Origin: Sacculina carcini
Taxonomy: Eukaryota > Arthropoda > Thecostraca > Sacculinidae
Assembly: GCA_916048095.2 (NCBI GenBank)
Contig: OU696588.1
Coordinates: forward strand, 7,060,501-7,124,500
Reading direction: 5' to 3'
Length of the DNA stretch: 64,000 bases
The notes beneath the pieces were generated by a model. The model had not been told where the DNA came from and ran no database searches. It worked only from the letters and a program-made list of their open reading frames with translations. Both the position numbers and the translations under genes were made by a program. Below are positions 21,301-31,699 of this stretch, piece by piece; within the stretch, counting starts at the first letter, position 1; the number at the start of each line of letters is the position of its first letter.

Positions 21301-21650
21301 ATACGAAATTTCACAACAAAAAACAAGCATACAACACACACAATACAAAGCAAACATACACACAAATACACACACAAGAAAAACACTAGAAAACACATGT
21401 GAGAACAATTTATTGAGAGCTCATTGTTAAACACATATCGCAAGGCAAAATGTCCAATGGGCGACCACAAAGACAGAGTATGAGAGCAACACAGAATTAG
21501 TTGGCACCTCAGTGCGAGGAAAGAGCTGGGCGCTGACGAAAAACGGGAAAACCGGCCGTTAGCCGTCGGGGCGGGGCTACAATTTTCGGCCCGCCACATC
21601 AACAAAACAGACATGAGACAGAAAATAATACATATATCCATGAACAACAC
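18315..21650 (-). CDS. LINE polyprotein: 2A-like motif, AP endonuclease, reverse transcriptase
   Basis: 1111 codons, intact. Residues about 1-170 are a Cys- and Val-rich hydrophobic leader ending in CGDVEMNPGP, a 2A-like motif. The endonuclease follows (LFANIRGLYKN, VICAETLV, FVGDMNAHHREW, SSDHSSLSVKL), then the reverse transcriptase (NYRPISITPILSKIFE, WIVQLDFSAAFDRVSH, SGVPQGSVLGPILF, YADDITLMA) and a C-terminal region with CFRCFILPILEYCAPVW. This layout fits CR1/L2-group LINEs, which copy their RNA at a nicked target. 2A motifs make the ribosome skip a peptide bond and are known near the N-terminus of some APE-type LINEs. The true start is uncertain: the frame is open well upstream of the motif, and the first ATG is at 21650. 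Confidence 0.93.
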   Translation of the reverse strand: MLFMDICIIFCLMSVLLMWRAENCSPAPTANGRFSRFSSAPSSFLALRCQLILCCSHTLSLWSPIGHFALRYVFNNELSINCSHMCFLVFFLCVYLCVCLLCIVCVVCLFFVVKFRMHVLCVVFLCSHVLCVVFLCSHASCIMCLFVCLLCVVCVPSHTVDLSFLLMMCGDVEMNPGPARPQKRFSNILFANIRGLYKNIRDLTAASRSKDIVICAETLVSDYRDQSELLMPGFSKPLLIKRDSKNRRRGMAVYVRKGFSATRITAHDCTCHEFMLLRVITALMNFYIFGAYRNPDSTDSIYECLLSAMSTIQEKDTKSAFVFVGDMNAHHREWLLSTSPTDAHGRAAYDFCNISGCSQMVSGPTHQAGNCLDLVMTDVSDIVSVNVEAPIGSSDHSSLSVKLTLRQKVSPYTISRLVHMKNNVDWVKVNDELKAIKVSNLQQKECPIDALNKYITDVISRRVPTKKLRFRSDDKAWFTNECRSARESKQEAYHKWLQSRSADSWNVYTEARRHAEHVYSEAETRHSKKLAEKLTSANDAHKWWSTLKSSVFGHDLSVPPLFSANGELKINPTEKAELLMDYFNTKQCQGSIPSDDSSVLAPKIKGIAFRSKEVANLMKDLDAHGGTDPLNMFPLFFKNTADTLAPKLSALFRRLMKTGSFPSCWRVANITPIPKGTNSADAANYRPISITPILSKIFEHLISSRLSKYLESNNLLSENQFAYRKKLSTTDALLTITHELQQVLDKGSEAWIVQLDFSAAFDRVSHQGLLQKLRNIGVGGRLLSVLHQFLSNRVQRVAIDGAYSGWQSIASGVPQGSVLGPILFNIYTADLYTTTRNPVYGYADDITLMAVISSPSDRPQVRQTVNDDLSSVLKWCERWNMMLNTSKSKCLLVSRSRTVQPSHGAILINDAQLNVCDELKILGVHVDSKLTFESHIRKLVCSASRKLGIIRKAYRMFGSSTISKSCFRCFILPILEYCAPVWSSAADCHLNLINRVVRTCKFLCGDLVLGDLCHRRKVSSVCMLYKIKHNDHHPMSKSIPDDFVAARSTRFTSKQHSQCMAPIRCRTKQFQRCFLPATVSTWNTLKEEAFSQNNLNKFKAKVNEMLLKERN
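21117..21140 (-). other. 2A-like ribosome-skipping motif DVEMNPGP
   Basis: The codons read DVEMNPGP, matching the D(V/I)ExNPGP consensus exactly. It sits at the border between the hydrophobic leader and the endonuclease. Confidence 0.88.
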
Positions 21651-22126
21651 TTATATTTATAGACAAAGTTAAATTAAATAATATACAAACTGAACTGAAA
21701 AGTGACGAAAAAAAATGTGATGAGAGAATTCAGCAGGAAGATTGCAAAGCAACTATGGCTGCGAACCCTGATTCTCAATCACATTCAGAAACAAAATATA
21801 CAAATTCAAATATATAACCTGAAATATAAGAAAGATTAATTGACTTAAAAGTCTTAAACAGTCTTAAAAGTAAATGAATGAGCTCGCAAGAAGAAAATAT
21901 CCGCCTTTAAAAAGGCAAATATTATCAATGAACAAAACGAGTAATGAAAAATCAAAATAACGCTAAATCAAATATAATAATAAAACAACTGAAATATAAC
22001 TCAATGAACACTCAGCGTTAGCAGAAAGCAGGATCTGTCGTCGGTGAGCGTCAGCGAAGCGTAGACAGCCGGGCGCGAACGAGCGACGGAAAACACGTGC
22101 ACACACAGCGAGGGTTAGTCAGAGAC

Positions 22127-24142
22127 TTCTTGGGTATGGTAGCGTACTACCACATATGCATTCCGAACGCCGCCCATATGCTTCAGCCCCTTCATGCGCT
22201 CATCACACATCGCGCCAAACGCTCCAGAGCTGCCGTCGCCTGGACTGTGTCAACACAAGATGTGTTCGAATTGATCAAACACACGTTGTCACAAGCGACT
22301 CAGCTCGCCCATCAACGGCCTGGTGCTCCACTCAGCATCGTAGTGGACGCATCAGACACTGGCGTAGGAGCAGTGTTGCAGCAAGAATTCAACCATCAGT
22401 GGCAACCGCTGTCATATTTCTCAAAGTCACTCGACAAAACGCAGCGCAAGTACAGCACCTTTGGACGTGAGCTTCTCTGTGTGTACCTGGCAGTGAAACA
22501 CTTCCGACATATAATCGAAGAGCAGCATCCCTGTGTATTCATCGACCACAAGCCGCTCGTGAGTGCACTCGGTGCCGCATCCGATCGTCATTCTCCCCGT
22601 GAGCTGAGACATCTTGACTTCATCAGCCAATTCATCGGAGATATTCGGCATATTCCTGGCAAGGACAACGCAGCTGCTGACGCTCTAACGCGTACTGTGA
22701 ATATGCTGACACAACCAAGCGTACCCATTGACGATTTCACCGCACTCGCGCACGCTCAAGTGGAGGATCCGTCCATAGAGGAAATACGTCGTTCACCTGG
22801 CTCACTGCAACTCAAGGACGTCAAATTGACAGACGACACTACACTGCTGTGTGACAAATCGGCCGGATCTTCGAGTCCAGTATTACCGGTGGCATTGAGG
22901 CAGCCTTACACGAAGTTTCTCCACGATATATCTCACCCGGGTGTCGACGCCACTGTGAAGTTGGTGAGCGAGCGTTTCGCATGGCCCAATATGGATAGAG
23001 AAGTGAAGCACATTGCTAGAGCTTGCATCCAGTGCCAGAAAAACAAAGTGACTCGCCACACCAAGTCATCAATCGGAACATTTGATGCACCAAAGAAACG
23101 CTTCGACCACATCCATGTTGACCTCGTGGGTCCCCTACCCCCGTCTCGAGGTTGTTCTTACATTTTCACTTGTGTCGACCGTTTCACTCGATGGTCGCAA
23201 GCCATCCCCATTCCAGATTCACGCACCGAGACAGTCGCACGTGCGTTCATCAGCAGCTGGATCGAGAGGTACGGCGTGCCAACCACCATCACAAGTGACC
23301 GCGGTGCTCAATTCGAGTCGGCTTTGTGGAGTGACATGCAGCGCATGCTTGGTTGTCAACGAAAGCGCACAACCAGCTTCCATCCGGCCTGCAACGGCAT
23401 GGTGGAACGGCTGCACCGGCAGCTGAAAACGGGCCTGACGGCTCATTATCTCACCTCCTGGACAGACGCTCTGCCTCTGGTTCTGCTAGGCATCCGAGCC
23501 ACGCACAAACCGGACATCGGTGCCACAGCAGCGGAGCTCGTGTACGGCTCTACGGTCAGATTGCCCGGAGAGTTCTTTCACTCTTCAGCACCGGCTTCTG
23601 ATCCGTCTTCGTACGTGAACAGACTGCGACGTCATATGGCGAAACTTAGGCCAACTCTGCCACGTCCGGTTCAGCAGCGTTCATACGTTCCCAGTGCCCT
23701 GTCAACGTGCACTCACGTTTTCGTGCGCAAAGATGGTCATCGCTATCCCCTGGAGAGTCGGTACGACGGTCCCTTCTTGTTGAAGGTCAGGACTGGCAAG
23801 ACCATTACCATCATGAGACGCAGCAAAGACGAGGTCATCTCCATTGATTGCTGCAAACCGGCATTTGTCGAAATAGCTGAAGAACGTGTTGCTTCATCGC
23901 CGATCATAAACGACTCCACGTCAACAGAACCTGACACTACCGAGTTGTTTGTCAGAACCGACGCGCCTGTTCACCGGAAATCTGAGTGCACAGACAGCAG
24001 CACGCACAGAACTTCACAGCACACACACCCACCGGTGGTTACAAGTAAGTCGTGCATCAGAACACGCAGTGAACGCATTGTACGTGCCCCACAGATATAT
24101 CGACATGTCGCCTTTGTACTCAACAGTCTAGGGAGGGGGTAG
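22127..24142 (+). CDS. RNase H and integrase region of the long-LTR Gypsy
   Basis: The open frame begins inside pol at FLGMVAYYH, the end of the reverse transcriptase thumb. RNase H follows (IVVDASDTGVGAVLQQ, SYFSKSLDKTQRKYSTFGREL, ends ADALTRTVNML). Integrase has HPGVDATVKLV and CIQCQ, a DDE core (HVDLVGPLPPSRGCSYIFT, ITSDRGAQFES, CNGMVERLHRQLK) and a C-terminal domain with CTHVFVRKDGHRYPLESRY. The frame is open to the stop just before the purine tract. This half looks undamaged, though the element as a whole is broken. Confidence 0.93.
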   Translation, partial: FLGMVAYYHICIPNAAHMLQPLHALITHRAKRSRAAVAWTVSTQDVFELIKHTLSQATQLAHQRPGAPLSIVVDASDTGVGAVLQQEFNHQWQPLSYFSKSLDKTQRKYSTFGRELLCVYLAVKHFRHIIEEQHPCVFIDHKPLVSALGAASDRHSPRELRHLDFISQFIGDIRHIPGKDNAAADALTRTVNMLTQPSVPIDDFTALAHAQVEDPSIEEIRRSPGSLQLKDVKLTDDTTLLCDKSAGSSSPVLPVALRQPYTKFLHDISHPGVDATVKLVSERFAWPNMDREVKHIARACIQCQKNKVTRHTKSSIGTFDAPKKRFDHIHVDLVGPLPPSRGCSYIFTCVDRFTRWSQAIPIPDSRTETVARAFISSWIERYGVPTTITSDRGAQFESALWSDMQRMLGCQRKRTTSFHPACNGMVERLHRQLKTGLTAHYLTSWTDALPLVLLGIRATHKPDIGATAAELVYGSTVRLPGEFFHSSAPASDPSSYVNRLRRHMAKLRPTLPRPVQQRSYVPSALSTCTHVFVRKDGHRYPLESRYDGPFLLKVRTGKTITIMRRSKDEVISIDCCKPAFVEIAEERVASSPIINDSTSTEPDTTELFVRTDAPVHRKSECTDSSTHRTSQHTHPPVVTSKSCIRTRSERIVRAPQIYRHVAFVLNSLGRG

Positions 24143-24377
24143 TGTAGCCACACACATCAATTCTGTTCCATGTATGTCAAATGTGTACACTGTTTTATTG
24201 TATTTGCATTTGCCAATTATATGAATGCCACTATATCACTGTCACTGTATTACCGCGAGTATCATTACGTATTAATTCCGTTATATAACAATTATGTGTG
24301 CACGGTGTTTGTATATGGTTTTGATTGTTATTGCTGTTATATTTATCGCAAAATGTTAGACGCGCATGCGCGTCAGA

Positions 24378-24472
<95 letters not shown>

Positions 24473-25112
24473 TCATCAAGTTGCACACGGTAGCAGTGAC
24501 GTCACGTGTAACACCACACCGTACGGTTACAACGTGCGGTATATAAAGCGTCCACTTTCGGCAATAAAGGTCTCTTTCACGTCGTCGGCTCTGAGTTTTA
24601 CTGGTCTCCATGGTACCGCTCCCGCTCCCTGTAAAATTAGCGAGTTAACCTACGCAATATACATTTAGGTCTTTTTAAAGACCACATCGCCCTCACAGCG
24701 TTTTGCCAAGGATAGATTGTGCTCTGCCGCCTGCCTTGGACTGAATACCGTAGCCGGTTATTCCTCCGAGACAGACACCCATAGAGGTGGACTTGAGCAC
24801 ATTTGATTCTGAGGCATCAGACGTTCGCTTTAAACCGTCGAGTCTGGCTAGTGTCACTTAGCGGTGCACTCCCAGCTCGGAGGTCTCTTAGCAAGACGGA
24901 AGGTTTTTATACCGAGCGTCGCGCTGTGGGGTAGTCGATTTCGGGTCGACAGACAGGGCACACCCTGTCGTTCCAGTGCGCTGCAGTTGGCGTTAGTGAG
25001 TGACTGGGTCTCACACCCTCCCTCACTCGTACACTACGCCACTGGTTCACGGCACACCTGCTGCCACAGCCACTGGGACTGATCGCTAGCGGCATCATGC
25101 CCATCAGCGACA
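24143..25112 (+). repeat. 3' LTR (970 bp)
   Basis: Pairs with 16201-17157. It includes the longer CA run (about 24379-24471). Confidence 0.93.
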
Positions 25113-25632
25113 CGTCTTCTCTTGTAAACAACAGCTCCATATCCACAATCCGATACATGTCCAAATGCGTGAATTTCAATTTTGTCTCCATTTTTCCAGC
25201 CATCAAGAAAATAGCAACGAGGAATGTTAAGTTGTTCGAGATAGGTGATTCCTGAAAGCCAGCTTATAAACGTATTGCAGCAGTCAGGAGGTATCTGCTC
25301 ATCCCAATCAAGTCCCATGCGCCACAAATCCTGAAATAAGCATTTGGCTCTCATTAGAAACGGATTGACGAAGCCCAGCGGATAAAAAATTCGAGCAATG
25401 TAACTTAACACGACACGTTTTGTAATCACAAAATCATCTCCAGCAGTGAAACTGCCAAAAGTGAACAAATCATTTTTGGATGACCAATTGACACCCAAAA
25501 CTTTCACAAATTGATGAGAATTGTCATCACAAGACAAAAGAACTTTGTCCAACACAAGCTTACTATTTGATTTCAATTTCATCAGTGACATACCAGCGGT
25601 CTCAAATATGTTTCTGGCTTCAGTAAACATTA
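25113..25632 (-). mobile_element. BEL/Pao fragment, right piece
   Basis: The minus strand reads part of the BEL/Pao reverse transcriptase and connection (MFTEARNIFETAGMSLM, VLGVNWSSKNDLFTFGSF, YPLGFVNPFL, LFQDLWRMGLDWDE). It is nearly identical to 39419-39920 of the other BEL copy. The LINE copy B tail begins at 25633. Fossil fragment. Confidence 0.9.
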
Positions 25633-26002
25633 ATCAAGAACAATAAATATGATTCAATAAGAAACATCCAACAATAAATAAAAATATGATTCAATAAGTA
25701 ACAACAACACATATAAATATGATTCAATAAGTAACAACAACACATATAAATATGATTCAATAAACAACAACAACACCAATAAATAATATTCAATAAACAG
25801 CAATAACAATAAATATGATTCAATAAACAGCAACAACACTAAATATGATTCAATAAACAATAACAGCCAGCACTGATTTAAAGTATAGTGTTCAAATTGG
25901 TTTTCCGACAGCAGATTGTTGCTCTCCAGGTACTTGGACAGTCTGGAAGATATCAAGTGCTCGAATACTTTGGACAGAATCGGCGTAATTGATATCCGCC
26001 GG
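25633..26002 (-). mobile_element. CR1-like LINE copy B, 3' piece
   Basis: Holds the 3' UTR minisatellite joined directly to a short reverse transcriptase piece (SITPILSKVFEHLISSRLSKY, near 25880-26000). Compared with copy A, about 1.3 kb in between is deleted. The extreme 3' end with TAA repeats is also missing. It continues at 28838 beyond a Gypsy-type element with GCCGG on both sides. Confidence 0.88.
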
Positions 26003-28837
26003 TGTTTGGGTGGACGATATATTAAACACCACTCAAGTTTACAACACGCCAAAGATTACACAAATTGTACACAATTAAACACACATATGTCACTACGATT
26101 GGAGTGAGACCACCTCTCAAACACTGCCCAACGCACACTGATCAATATTCTCTCGCTGCCAAAGGCAAGGCCACCCCTTGGATCATGTGTCATGTGGGAT
26201 CGTCCGTTCTACACTGGCTGCGACATCTAGCGACACATTATTCATCTATGACTAATGCTCGCAATATCACTATACGCCTCCCCCAGTTGTCGAAGTTATT
26301 CGATGGCTTCAATCAATCTTTCTGGGCGACGTCTTGCACGAATGGAGCGGCGGAGGTGTATCTCTTGTTGGCGACCAGGCTGTTGTCGGCTGTTTCTCGA
26401 ACGCTGGTTGTCCGTCCCAGTCGCGTCAGCTGCGTGTGCACCAGGCGGCGCGGCGTGCCCATATCGACGTCGCAAGTGGCGTCGGCTGCGAGCCACCACT
26501 CGTCCGCTGTCGAGTTTGATAAGATAGCGCCGAAGGGGCAACGTCTCGATCACCACTCCATGACACTCCCCCAGACCTGTTTTGTGGTGCTGAACAGCTA
26601 CATGAACACCAGCAGAGAGTTCTGGTAGGTCTTTGGCCGTGGCGTTGTATCTCTTATCTTGCTTTTGTTGCCGAGATGCTGCTTTCCATTCGGCTTCATC
26701 AGAACACTTTTGCCACTCCACGCAGAAATTTCGTCTGTGAGCGGGAACCATGTCTCAAACTGGTCTGCCGTGAAGAATTTCTGCGGGCGACCTGCCGTCG
26801 GGTCCCGGAGTGTTTCGCAACTGCAAAATTCCTTTGCACCAATCATCTTCTTGGAGACAAGACTTGTCGACGTTCCAGCACTTCTTTATCAGCGCTTTGG
26901 CGGACTTAACCGCAGCCTCTGCCCTCCAATTTGATTGGGGAAAATGAGGAGATGAACGTACATGTCGGAACATCTACTTCTCGGCAAACTTGCAGAAGTC
27001 TCCCGAGGAGAACTGTGGACCACCGTCTGTATATATTGTTGTAGGAACACCGACCATGCAGAAAGTTGTCCCAAACGTGTCCAGCAGTTGTCTCGTCACG
27101 GCCGTAGAACCCAAATCGTTCACAAATTGCCAGCCCGACATATGGTCGACAGCAACCACAAACTTGTGGTTTCCGTATTCCCCAATGTCAACTGACATCA
27201 GCTCAAACGGTCGAGTTGGCTGGTCGTGATGCAGTAGAGTCTCCTTCGTTTGGCTTGGCAGGTATTTTTGACACTGTTCACAAGACTGGTTTCTGTCTGA
27301 GAACACTCCTTCAAACTCAGAAAAGATGTTTTCCTCGTTTGTATTCTGATCTGTGTTAGTGGGCATAGCTTTTGTGCTTGCAATGCTGCTTACTATTTGA
27401 CTGGGATAGTTTTGTGGCAAGATATTTAATGCACGACATACCTGACATGACATTAACATGCCAGATACTCCCTCCAGTATGTGTAAGTTGATGTCAACTT
27501 CTTGGTTACCCAGAGTCACACTCGTGGGTAGCACACCAATGACCCGCATGGGAGAACCATCGGCCGACCGAGGTTCGTCTTTGCTCTGCAGCAAATTGTT
27601 GACATCGTCGATCTGAACTAACACGTCACGACCGGCAACCGAAATGTCCGCGCCCGAGTCGGGTAACGCCTCGATGTTGACTTTGCCGTCGACTAGCACA
27701 GTGATGCGAGGAGCGCTGAGTGCTGAGAAAGCTGAAATTACAGCCGCAGATACTGGTGTTCGGCTGTGGGTGTCGTGCCTCTGCTGCCTTGGCGATCGGC
27801 GCACTGTTACAAAATGTCCATGTTTTCCGCATGCACGACATTTAGCCCCGGATGCGGGACATTTTTGCTCCCTCGTGTGTTGACGACCGCATCTACCACA
27901 CTGTTGCTGCGCCTGGTATGATTTTGGGCTACTGGGCCTATGAGTCAAGCGGCCTGCGCTCACTCGAGCTGTGTGACTCTCCTCGTGTGTCAAAATTGAC
28001 ATGTCGCGATTTGCTTCTTCCTCGCTGCGACATATATCTATTCACGTAGGAAGATCGAGCTTTTTTCACACTGCAAAGTTTCTTGACAGTGCCAGAGTCA
28101 CGTATACCGACGACAATTCGATCTCGAATCAAACTGTCCTTGCACGATGTGCAAAATTTGCTTGTATTGCTGAGTTCTCTCAGGCCCAACAAAAAATCTT
28201 CAAAAACCTCGCCTGCTTGTGGACGACGGCAGTTGAAATTTTTTCGCTCAATCACTTCGTTGATCTGTCTCCTGGCATATGTGGCCAATGCTTTTGAAAC
28301 GGCGTGCACGTCTCCGCTGTCTTGTGTCGACAGATTGAAGTTTTTGACAGCGCGCAATGTGTCGTCACTGAGACATGTTCGAAGAACTGCCATTTAGCCT
28401 GATAGTAAATAATATTCTTGCCACTGATCTCTCCAAACCGTAAATGAATCTCCTCGGTCAAAGCTGAGGTCCAATTTGCTTGGCGGTAATAACTTTCCAG
28501 TCCATGTGCTTGCGAAAATCGCAGGTGTTTCTGCATTTGAGGCAAATTCACTGATCGACAGCGCCATGTTTGGGTGGACGATTTATTAAACACCACTCAA
28601 GTTTACAACACGCCAAAGATTACACAAATTGTACAGAATGAAACACACATATGTCACTACGATTGGAGTGGGACCACCTCTCAAACACTGCCCAACACAC
28701 ACTGCTCAATATTCTCTCGCTGCCAAAGGCAAGGCCACCCTTGGATCATGTGTCATGTGGGATCGTCCGTTCTACACTGGCTGAGACATCTAGCGACACA
28801 TTATTCATCTATGACTAATGCTCGCAATATCACTACA
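26003..28837 (-). mobile_element. Short Gypsy-type LTR element inside LINE copy B
   Basis: LTRs 26003-26274 and 28567-28837 (about 271 bp) start TGTTTGGG on the plus strand. A 5-bp duplication GCCGG flanks it (25998-26002, 28838-28842). Parts seen on the minus strand: gag, zinc knuckle region and protease, then integrase with a basic C-terminal tail. I see no reverse transcriptase or RNase H. The element is short and broken, with several breaks. The LTRs differ at roughly ten positions, so it is moderately old. Confidence 0.92.
26296..28550 (-). CDS. Gag, protease and integrase region of the short Gypsy-type element
   Basis: Gag is at about 28550-27940 (ending before the linker RGRSKSRHVN). 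Knuckle-type cysteines (CGRCGRQHTREQKC, CRACGKHGHFV) are near 27880, and a protease core LPDSGADISVAG near 27650. Integrase follows at about 27310-26755 (CEQCQKYLPS, MSVDIGEYGNHKFVVAVDH, YTDGGPQFSSGDF, AEAAVKSAKALIKK) and a basic tail reaches about 26296 (LIKLDSGRVVARSRRHLRR). It resembles the Gypsy at 1-4903 in style (VDY/VDI, DGGPQF, EAAVK). Fossil. Confidence 0.82.
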
Positions 28838-30992
28838 GCCGGTAGTTTGCTACATCAGCTGAATTAGTTCCTTTTGGTATGGAGGTGATATTGGCAACCC
28901 GCCAACAGGATGGAAACCAACCAGTCTTCATCAAACGCCTGAAAGGAGCACTGAGCTTCGGATCTAGAGTATTTGCCGTGTTCTTGAAAAATAGCGGAAG
29001 CAAATTCAGAGGGTCTGTTCCTCCGAGGGCATCAAGGTCTTTCATGAGATTCGCCACTTCTTTTGATCGGAAGGCAATGCCTTTGATTTTTGGGGTGAGG
29101 ACAGATGAATTGTCAGACGGATTGGACACTTGACATTGCTTGGAATTAAATAAATCCATAAGCAACTCTGCCTTCTCTGTTGGGTTGCTTTTGAGCTCAC
29201 CGTTCGCTGAAAATAAAGGAGGGACAGACAGGTCATGTCCCAACACTGACGATTTCAACGTTGACCACCATTTGTGGGCATCATTGGCAGATGTTAGCTT
29301 TTCAGCAAGTTTCTTTGAGTGACGTGTTTCCGCTCTGAATACACATGCTCAGCATGCCGTCTGGCCTCAGTGTAGACATTCCATGAATCGGCTGAGCGTG
29401 ATTGAAGCCACTTGTGGTAAGCGTCCTGCTTGGATTCACGTGCGCTGCGACTTTCGTTGGTGAACCAGGCTTTGTCATCAGAGCGAAAACGTAGTTTTTT
29501 AGTAGGTACTCTCCTTGAGATGACATCGGTAATGTATTTGTTCAATGCATCGATGGGGCATTCCTTCTGCTACAGATTTGAAACTTTAATTGCTTTCAAT
29601 TCATCATTCACCTTCACCCAGTCAACATTGTTCTTCATGTGCACGAGCCTTGAAATCGTGTAAGGAGAAACCTTCCGTCTCAATGTCAAGTTCACGGACA
29701 GCGACGAGTGATCTGAACTTCCTATTTGAGCTTCCACGTTTACACTCACGATATCTGAGACGTCTGTCATAACCAAGTCCAAACAGTTTCCCGCTTGATG
29801 TGTGGGACCGGACACCATTTGGGAACAGCCAGAATTGTTGCAGAAATCATATGCTGCTCTACCATGAGCGTCTGTAGGAGATGTCGACAAGAGCCACTCA
29901 CGGTGATGGACGTTCATGTCCCCCACAAATGCAAACGCTGAATGGTGTCCTTCTCCTGAATTGTTGACATGGCTGTCAAGAGACATTCGTAGATAGATTC
30001 GTTACTATCTGGATTTCGGTAGACTCCAAAGATGTAAAAATTCATCAAGGCGGTGTTGACACGCAGCAACATAACTTCATGACAAGTGCAGACGTGCGCT
30101 GTAATTCTCGTTGCTGAAAAGAATTTGCGTACGTACACTGCCATGCCACGCCGCCTGTTTTTTGAGTCACGTTCGATTAGCAATGGCTTACTGAAACCTG
30201 GCATCAATAGCTCAGATTGGTCCCGATAATCGGACACAAGCGTTTCGGCACAGATAACGACGTCCTTGGAGCGACTGGCTGCTGTCAAATCTCTGAAATT
30301 CTTAAACAAGCCTCTGATGATGGCGAAAAGTATATTTGAAAATCGTTTTTGTGGTCGAGCAGGAACGGGATTCATTTCAACATCGCCACACATTATCAGC
30401 AGAAATGGCAAATCCACGGTGTGAGAAGGCACACACACATAACAAAACAAGGCAAAACAAACATACAAATAAACACATAATGCACGACGCATGCAAGCAC
30501 AAATACACAGCACATAACACATGCATACGGAATGTCACAACAAAAAACAAGCATACAACACACACAATACAAAGCAAACATACACACAAATACACACACA
30601 ACAAGAAAACACTAGAAAACACATGTGAGAACAATTTATTGAGAGCTCATTGTTAAACACATATCTCAAAGCAAAATGTCCAATGGGCGACAACAAAGAC
30701 AGAGTATGAGAGCAACACAGAATTAGTTGGCACCTCAGTGAGAAGAAAAGGCTGGGCGCTTACGGAAAACGGGAAAACCGGCCGTTAGCCTTGGGGGCGG
30801 GGCTAAGATGTTCAGCACGCCCCATCAACAAAACAGACATGAAGCAGAAAATAGTACATATATCCATGGACAACACTTATATTTATAGACAAAGTAAAAT
30901 TAAATAATACATAAACTGAACTGAAAATTGAAGAAAACGAATGTGATGAGAGAATTCAGCAGGAAGATTGCAAAACAGCTATGGCTGCGAGC
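28838..30992 (-). mobile_element. CR1-like LINE copy B, central piece
   Basis: Matches copy A from the reverse transcriptase back to the 5' UTR (roughly 19590-21760). The ORF is broken into several frames: 29258-28838, 29545-29294, 29986-29570 and 30522-29914 each match copy A in turn. One visible frameshift lies near 29334, where GCTTCTG of copy A has become GCTCTG. The 2A motif has changed to DVEMNPVP. At 30993 a Gypsy element enters, with GAGC on both sides. Confidence 0.92.
30361..30384 (-). other. Degenerate 2A motif (DVEMNPVP) in LINE copy B
   Basis: Same place as the motif of copy A, but the codon GGT has become GTT, so the essential glycine is valine. By known 2A biology this would abolish skipping. 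Confidence 0.85.
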
Positions 30993-31465
30993 TGTAGCGC
31001 CTGCGTTGCCTTGATTTTATTATATTTGCTTTGGTCTTACTTCGCGCGTTATTCTAAATTGTTTATTATTCATTTTTTCCTTTTCCTCGTTTTTCCAGTA
31101 TTAATTCCTTTCCACCCAAAACATTAATATTCTTGTGGGGCCGAATTTGAATCTCTTGTTATTAATTTAGGTTTCGCTGCAGGGTTTCCGGGCGTACATT
31201 GTTTATATATTGGTTCAGTTAGTGATCTTAATTATCTCTCTAATCTCCTATGGCTTATTCAATTTATCGCTGTATTATTTATTTCATGATGTTTTGTTAT
31301 GTTGTTCTTTGTTCCACTGCCCTGGGCCAATGACCTGTATGCTGATTGGTCAAAATTCAGCTCCGCCGTGACCCAGGGTATAAAAAGGATGACAATACAG
31401 GAAACGGCCTTAGTCGCAACCGACCACTCACGTGTTTTTCATTTGTGACAACCAAACCCTCCATA
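30993..31465 (+). repeat. 5' LTR (473 bp)
   Basis: Pairs with 36934-37407. TATAAAAAGG (about 31379-31388) is a likely TATA box. Confidence 0.93.
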
Positions 31466-31466
31466 G

Positions 31467-31481
31467 TGGTGACCCCGACGT
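31467..31481 (+). promoter_or_regulatory. Primer binding site, tRNA-Trp
   Basis: TGGTGACCCCGACGT, one base after the LTR, is the same primer site as in the Gypsy at 16201. Confidence 0.82.
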
Positions 31482-31699
31482 TCCACGTGAGTCCTTTTCA
31501 TTTTTCCGTTGTTCTGCCATCTCCTAGTCTGTTCCGTAGCCGTTTTTTTCATCGTTAGATTTTCATCTGATCCTCGGGATATTTTTTTCATTGCCTGTGG
31601 TGACAAACTTTCCTTCTCCGTCGTTCTCTTCCGTCATACGTCACTTCCGTTTGTCATTTGTTATATCCTTTTGTTTTTTCATTCACCTGTTCCGTCATT

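Larger units (their letters stand above)
17559..22126 (-). mobile_element. CR1/L2-like LINE, copy A, apparently full length
   Basis: On the minus strand it runs from GTCTCTGACTAACC (22126) through a ~470-bp 5' UTR, one long ORF (21650-18315) and a ~750-bp 3' UTR to a tail of TAA repeats. The same 5' end occurs in copy B (37768), next to different flanking DNA, which marks it as the true 5' terminus. A near-identical 3' half is at 57186-59649. It is inserted in the Gypsy element at 16201-25112. The single ORF is intact, so this copy may have been active recently. Confidence 0.9.
16201..25112 (+). mobile_element. Ty3/Gypsy element with long LTRs, entered by a CR1-like LINE
   Basis: LTRs at 16201-17157 and 24143-25112 (about 0.96 kb) start TGTAGCC and end CGACA. 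CGTC flanks both sides (16197-16200, 25113-25116), so it landed in the BEL/Pao fragment. A tRNA-Trp primer site follows the 5' LTR and a purine tract GGGAGGGGGTAG (24131-24142) precedes the 3' LTR. A CR1-like LINE (17559-22126, minus) lies inside. Parts seen: leader, RNase H, integrase. The element is broken. The LTRs differ at a number of bases and in the length of a CA repeat, so it is older than the Gypsy at 9822. Confidence 0.94.
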
